NCBI RefSeq assembly: GCF_052116305.1
Contig: NZ_JBQKLI010000029.1
Span: forward strand, 1-14,206
DNA: 14,206 bases
Reading direction: 5' to 3'
Source of the DNA: JBQKLI01 sp012798975
GTDB lineage: Bacteria > Bacillota > Clostridia > Tissierellales > Peptoniphilaceae
This document shows, piece after piece, positions 13,676 through 14,206 of this stretch (its first letter is position 1; every line of letters starts with the position of its first letter). The notes beneath the pieces are model-generated. The model was not told the DNA's origin, made no database searches, and was given only the letters and a program-made list of their open reading frames with translations. A program made the position numbers and the translations under genes.

Positions 13676-13789
13676 TTACTTATCCTGGACGTTTTTATCA
13701 AACTTTTTTATTTCACCCCCCACCCCTCCGAGAATTCCGATTATGATCAAAACTAGCACTTTCCAAAATTTACTTCTCTTTTTTTTCAT
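13676..13789 (-). CDS. Small membrane peptide, 37 residues, unknown function
   Basis: This short gene is marked by a strong AGGAGGG 7 bases before the ATG and by a promoter upstream. The product starts with a basic MKKKRSKFWK, followed by a hydrophobic stretch VLVLIIIGILGGVGG, then a charged tail EIKKFDKNVQDK. This fits a single-span membrane peptide or uncleaved signal anchor with the basic end inside. I do not recognise a family. Small peptides of this shape include type I toxins, regulators of membrane proteins and simple hypothetical proteins; nothing here decides between them. It precedes the broken LURP-one gene on the same strand with no terminator between, so the two may be co-transcribed. 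Confidence 0.6.
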   Translation of the reverse strand: MKKKRSKFWKVLVLIIIGILGGVGGEIKKFDKNVQDK

Positions 13790-13815
13790 AATAATACCCT
13801 CCTAGTATATTTATT

Positions 13816-13845
13816 ATTATAAGTATACCCAATAGGGAAAAGCAA
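13816..13845 (-). promoter_or_regulatory. Promoter of the small membrane peptide gene
   Basis: TTGCTT (13845-13840) and TATAAT (13821-13816) lie 18 bases apart on the minus strand. They end about 26 bases before the ATG at 13789, with AGGAGGG in between. Confidence 0.6.
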
Positions 13846-14104
13846 AAGTAATATATTAGAATCTTAAAAAAATTATTTGTTCCTTTTAGGAATCCACTCA
13901 AAGGATTGTAATGAAAAATATTTTATACAGAATTAAAATCTCGTAAAAGGCTATTCATAACTGTGTTTATCATAAAGGTATGGAGATTCGTAAGGGTATT
14001 AAATTTTTTTAAATACCTTATCTTCACTCTACCACTCTAAGACTCCTCACTCTTTCCTTAGGCTCTAAGACTCTTTTAAGAACAAAACCCCCGCAAAAAT
14101 GATG
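13846..14104. other. Intergenic region beside the insertion sequence
   Basis: I see no gene with a ribosome binding site and credible length here. It contains a GGTATT/AATACC hairpin (13995-14000 with 14012-14017) and a minus-strand AGAGTG-type purine tract (14022-14066) matching 12722-12757. The target side of the IS3-family end is at about 14104. Confidence 0.5.
14022..14066 (-). repeat. AGAGTG-type purine tract, inverted partner of 12722-12757
   Basis: The minus strand reads GAGTGAGGAGTCTTAGAGTG then GTAGAGTGAAGAT, nearly identical to the plus-strand tract past the transporter gene. On the minus strand it is followed by a GGTATT/AATACC hairpin. It is about 40 bases from the insertion sequence end, so a gene end that it once belonged to may have been displaced. 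Confidence 0.6.
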
Positions 14105-14206
14105 TGTACCCATAAAACTGGACACAATATTAAATTAATTATTTACAAGTGGATGCTAGCCTATATTTTGTAGGAGGCATCCATTTTGTTTTGCTTTGAA
14201 TTCTTT
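14105..14206 (-). mobile_element. Right end of an IS3-family insertion sequence (truncated by the window)
   Basis: TGTACCCATAAAACTGGACA (14105-14124) is a typical terminal inverted repeat of IS3-family elements, which begin with TG and end with CA. A transposase C-terminus reads toward this end on the minus strand, so it is the right end. The outer limit could be 14103 or 14105, because TG occurs twice. The other end and any target duplication are outside the window. Confidence 0.8.
14139..14206 (-). CDS. IS3-family transposase (OrfB), C-terminal fragment
   Basis: The last 21 codons before TAA (14141-14139) are visible and read RIQSKTKWMPPTKYRLAS and then TCK. The pattern R-I-Q-x-K-x-K-W-M-P-P-x-x-Y-R matches the extreme C-terminus of IS3-family integrase-type transposases, beyond the DDE domain. 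The rest of the gene continues past the window. A GGATGC/GCATCC inverted repeat (14151-14156 with 14177-14182) falls inside this coding sequence. Confidence 0.75.
   Translation of the reverse strand, partial: RIQSKTKWMPPTKYRLASTCK

Noticed and set aside
14149..14184. GGATGC/GCATCC hairpin followed by a T-rich stretch, read as a terminator or regulatory hairpin
   Set aside because: It lies within the IS3-family transposase C-terminal coding sequence on the minus strand, so coding explains it better.

Overview
The window suggests a low-GC, Gram-positive (Firmicutes/Clostridia-type) bacterium, probably an anaerobe. The grounds are AT-rich DNA, strong AGGAGG-type ribosome binding sites, intrinsic terminators after most genes, a tRNA with encoded CCA, and a manganese-type (yybP-ykoY) riboswitch. 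I do not assign a genus. The region is ordinary chromosome of small one- or two-gene units, with an IS3-family insertion sequence entering at the right end. I see no phage, CRISPR array or classical defence locus.

Layout. 1-1331: FAD-dependent oxidoreductase (minus), whose stop codon lies inside a structured dispersed repeat. 1501-1655: tRNA-Val(GAC) with promoter and terminator (minus). 1786-1890: a possible short RNA (plus). 1895-4810: P2A-type cation ATPase with terminator, yybP-ykoY riboswitch and near-consensus promoter (minus). 4824-5600: metallo-beta-lactamase-fold hydrolase (minus). 5834-8462: a translationally coupled pair, a gamma-glutamylcysteine-ligase-type enzyme and an ATP-grasp enzyme of the glutathionylspermidine-synthase type, which looks like a two-step gamma-glutamyl thiol or peptide pathway. 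8669-10443: two unrelated alpha/beta hydrolases in tandem. 10720-11337: a C39-like cysteine peptidase fold protein (minus). 11488-12699: OFA-family MFS transporter (plus). 13068-13547: a LURP-one-type gene broken by an in-frame TAG (minus), preceded at 13676-13789 by a 37-codon membrane peptide gene. 14105-14206: end of an IS3-family element with the last residues of its transposase (minus).

The intergenic DNA is the most unusual part. Four copies of one repeat family (8467-8535, 10431-10494, 10657-10722, 12906-12982) sit at or just past gene ends. Each has a purine-rich GAGTG-like tract, a conserved GGAGTTGAGGTAG-like box, and a roughly 9-bp hairpin leading into a T-rich stretch. The hairpin arms differ between copies but still pair. 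A second family (1-115 and 10514-10633) has two hairpins in fixed order with paired base changes, and a 3-base bulge that spells a stop codon on the minus strand in both copies. These look like small structured elements that spread to the 3' ends of genes; some now act as terminators, and in some the host stop codon lies inside the repeat.
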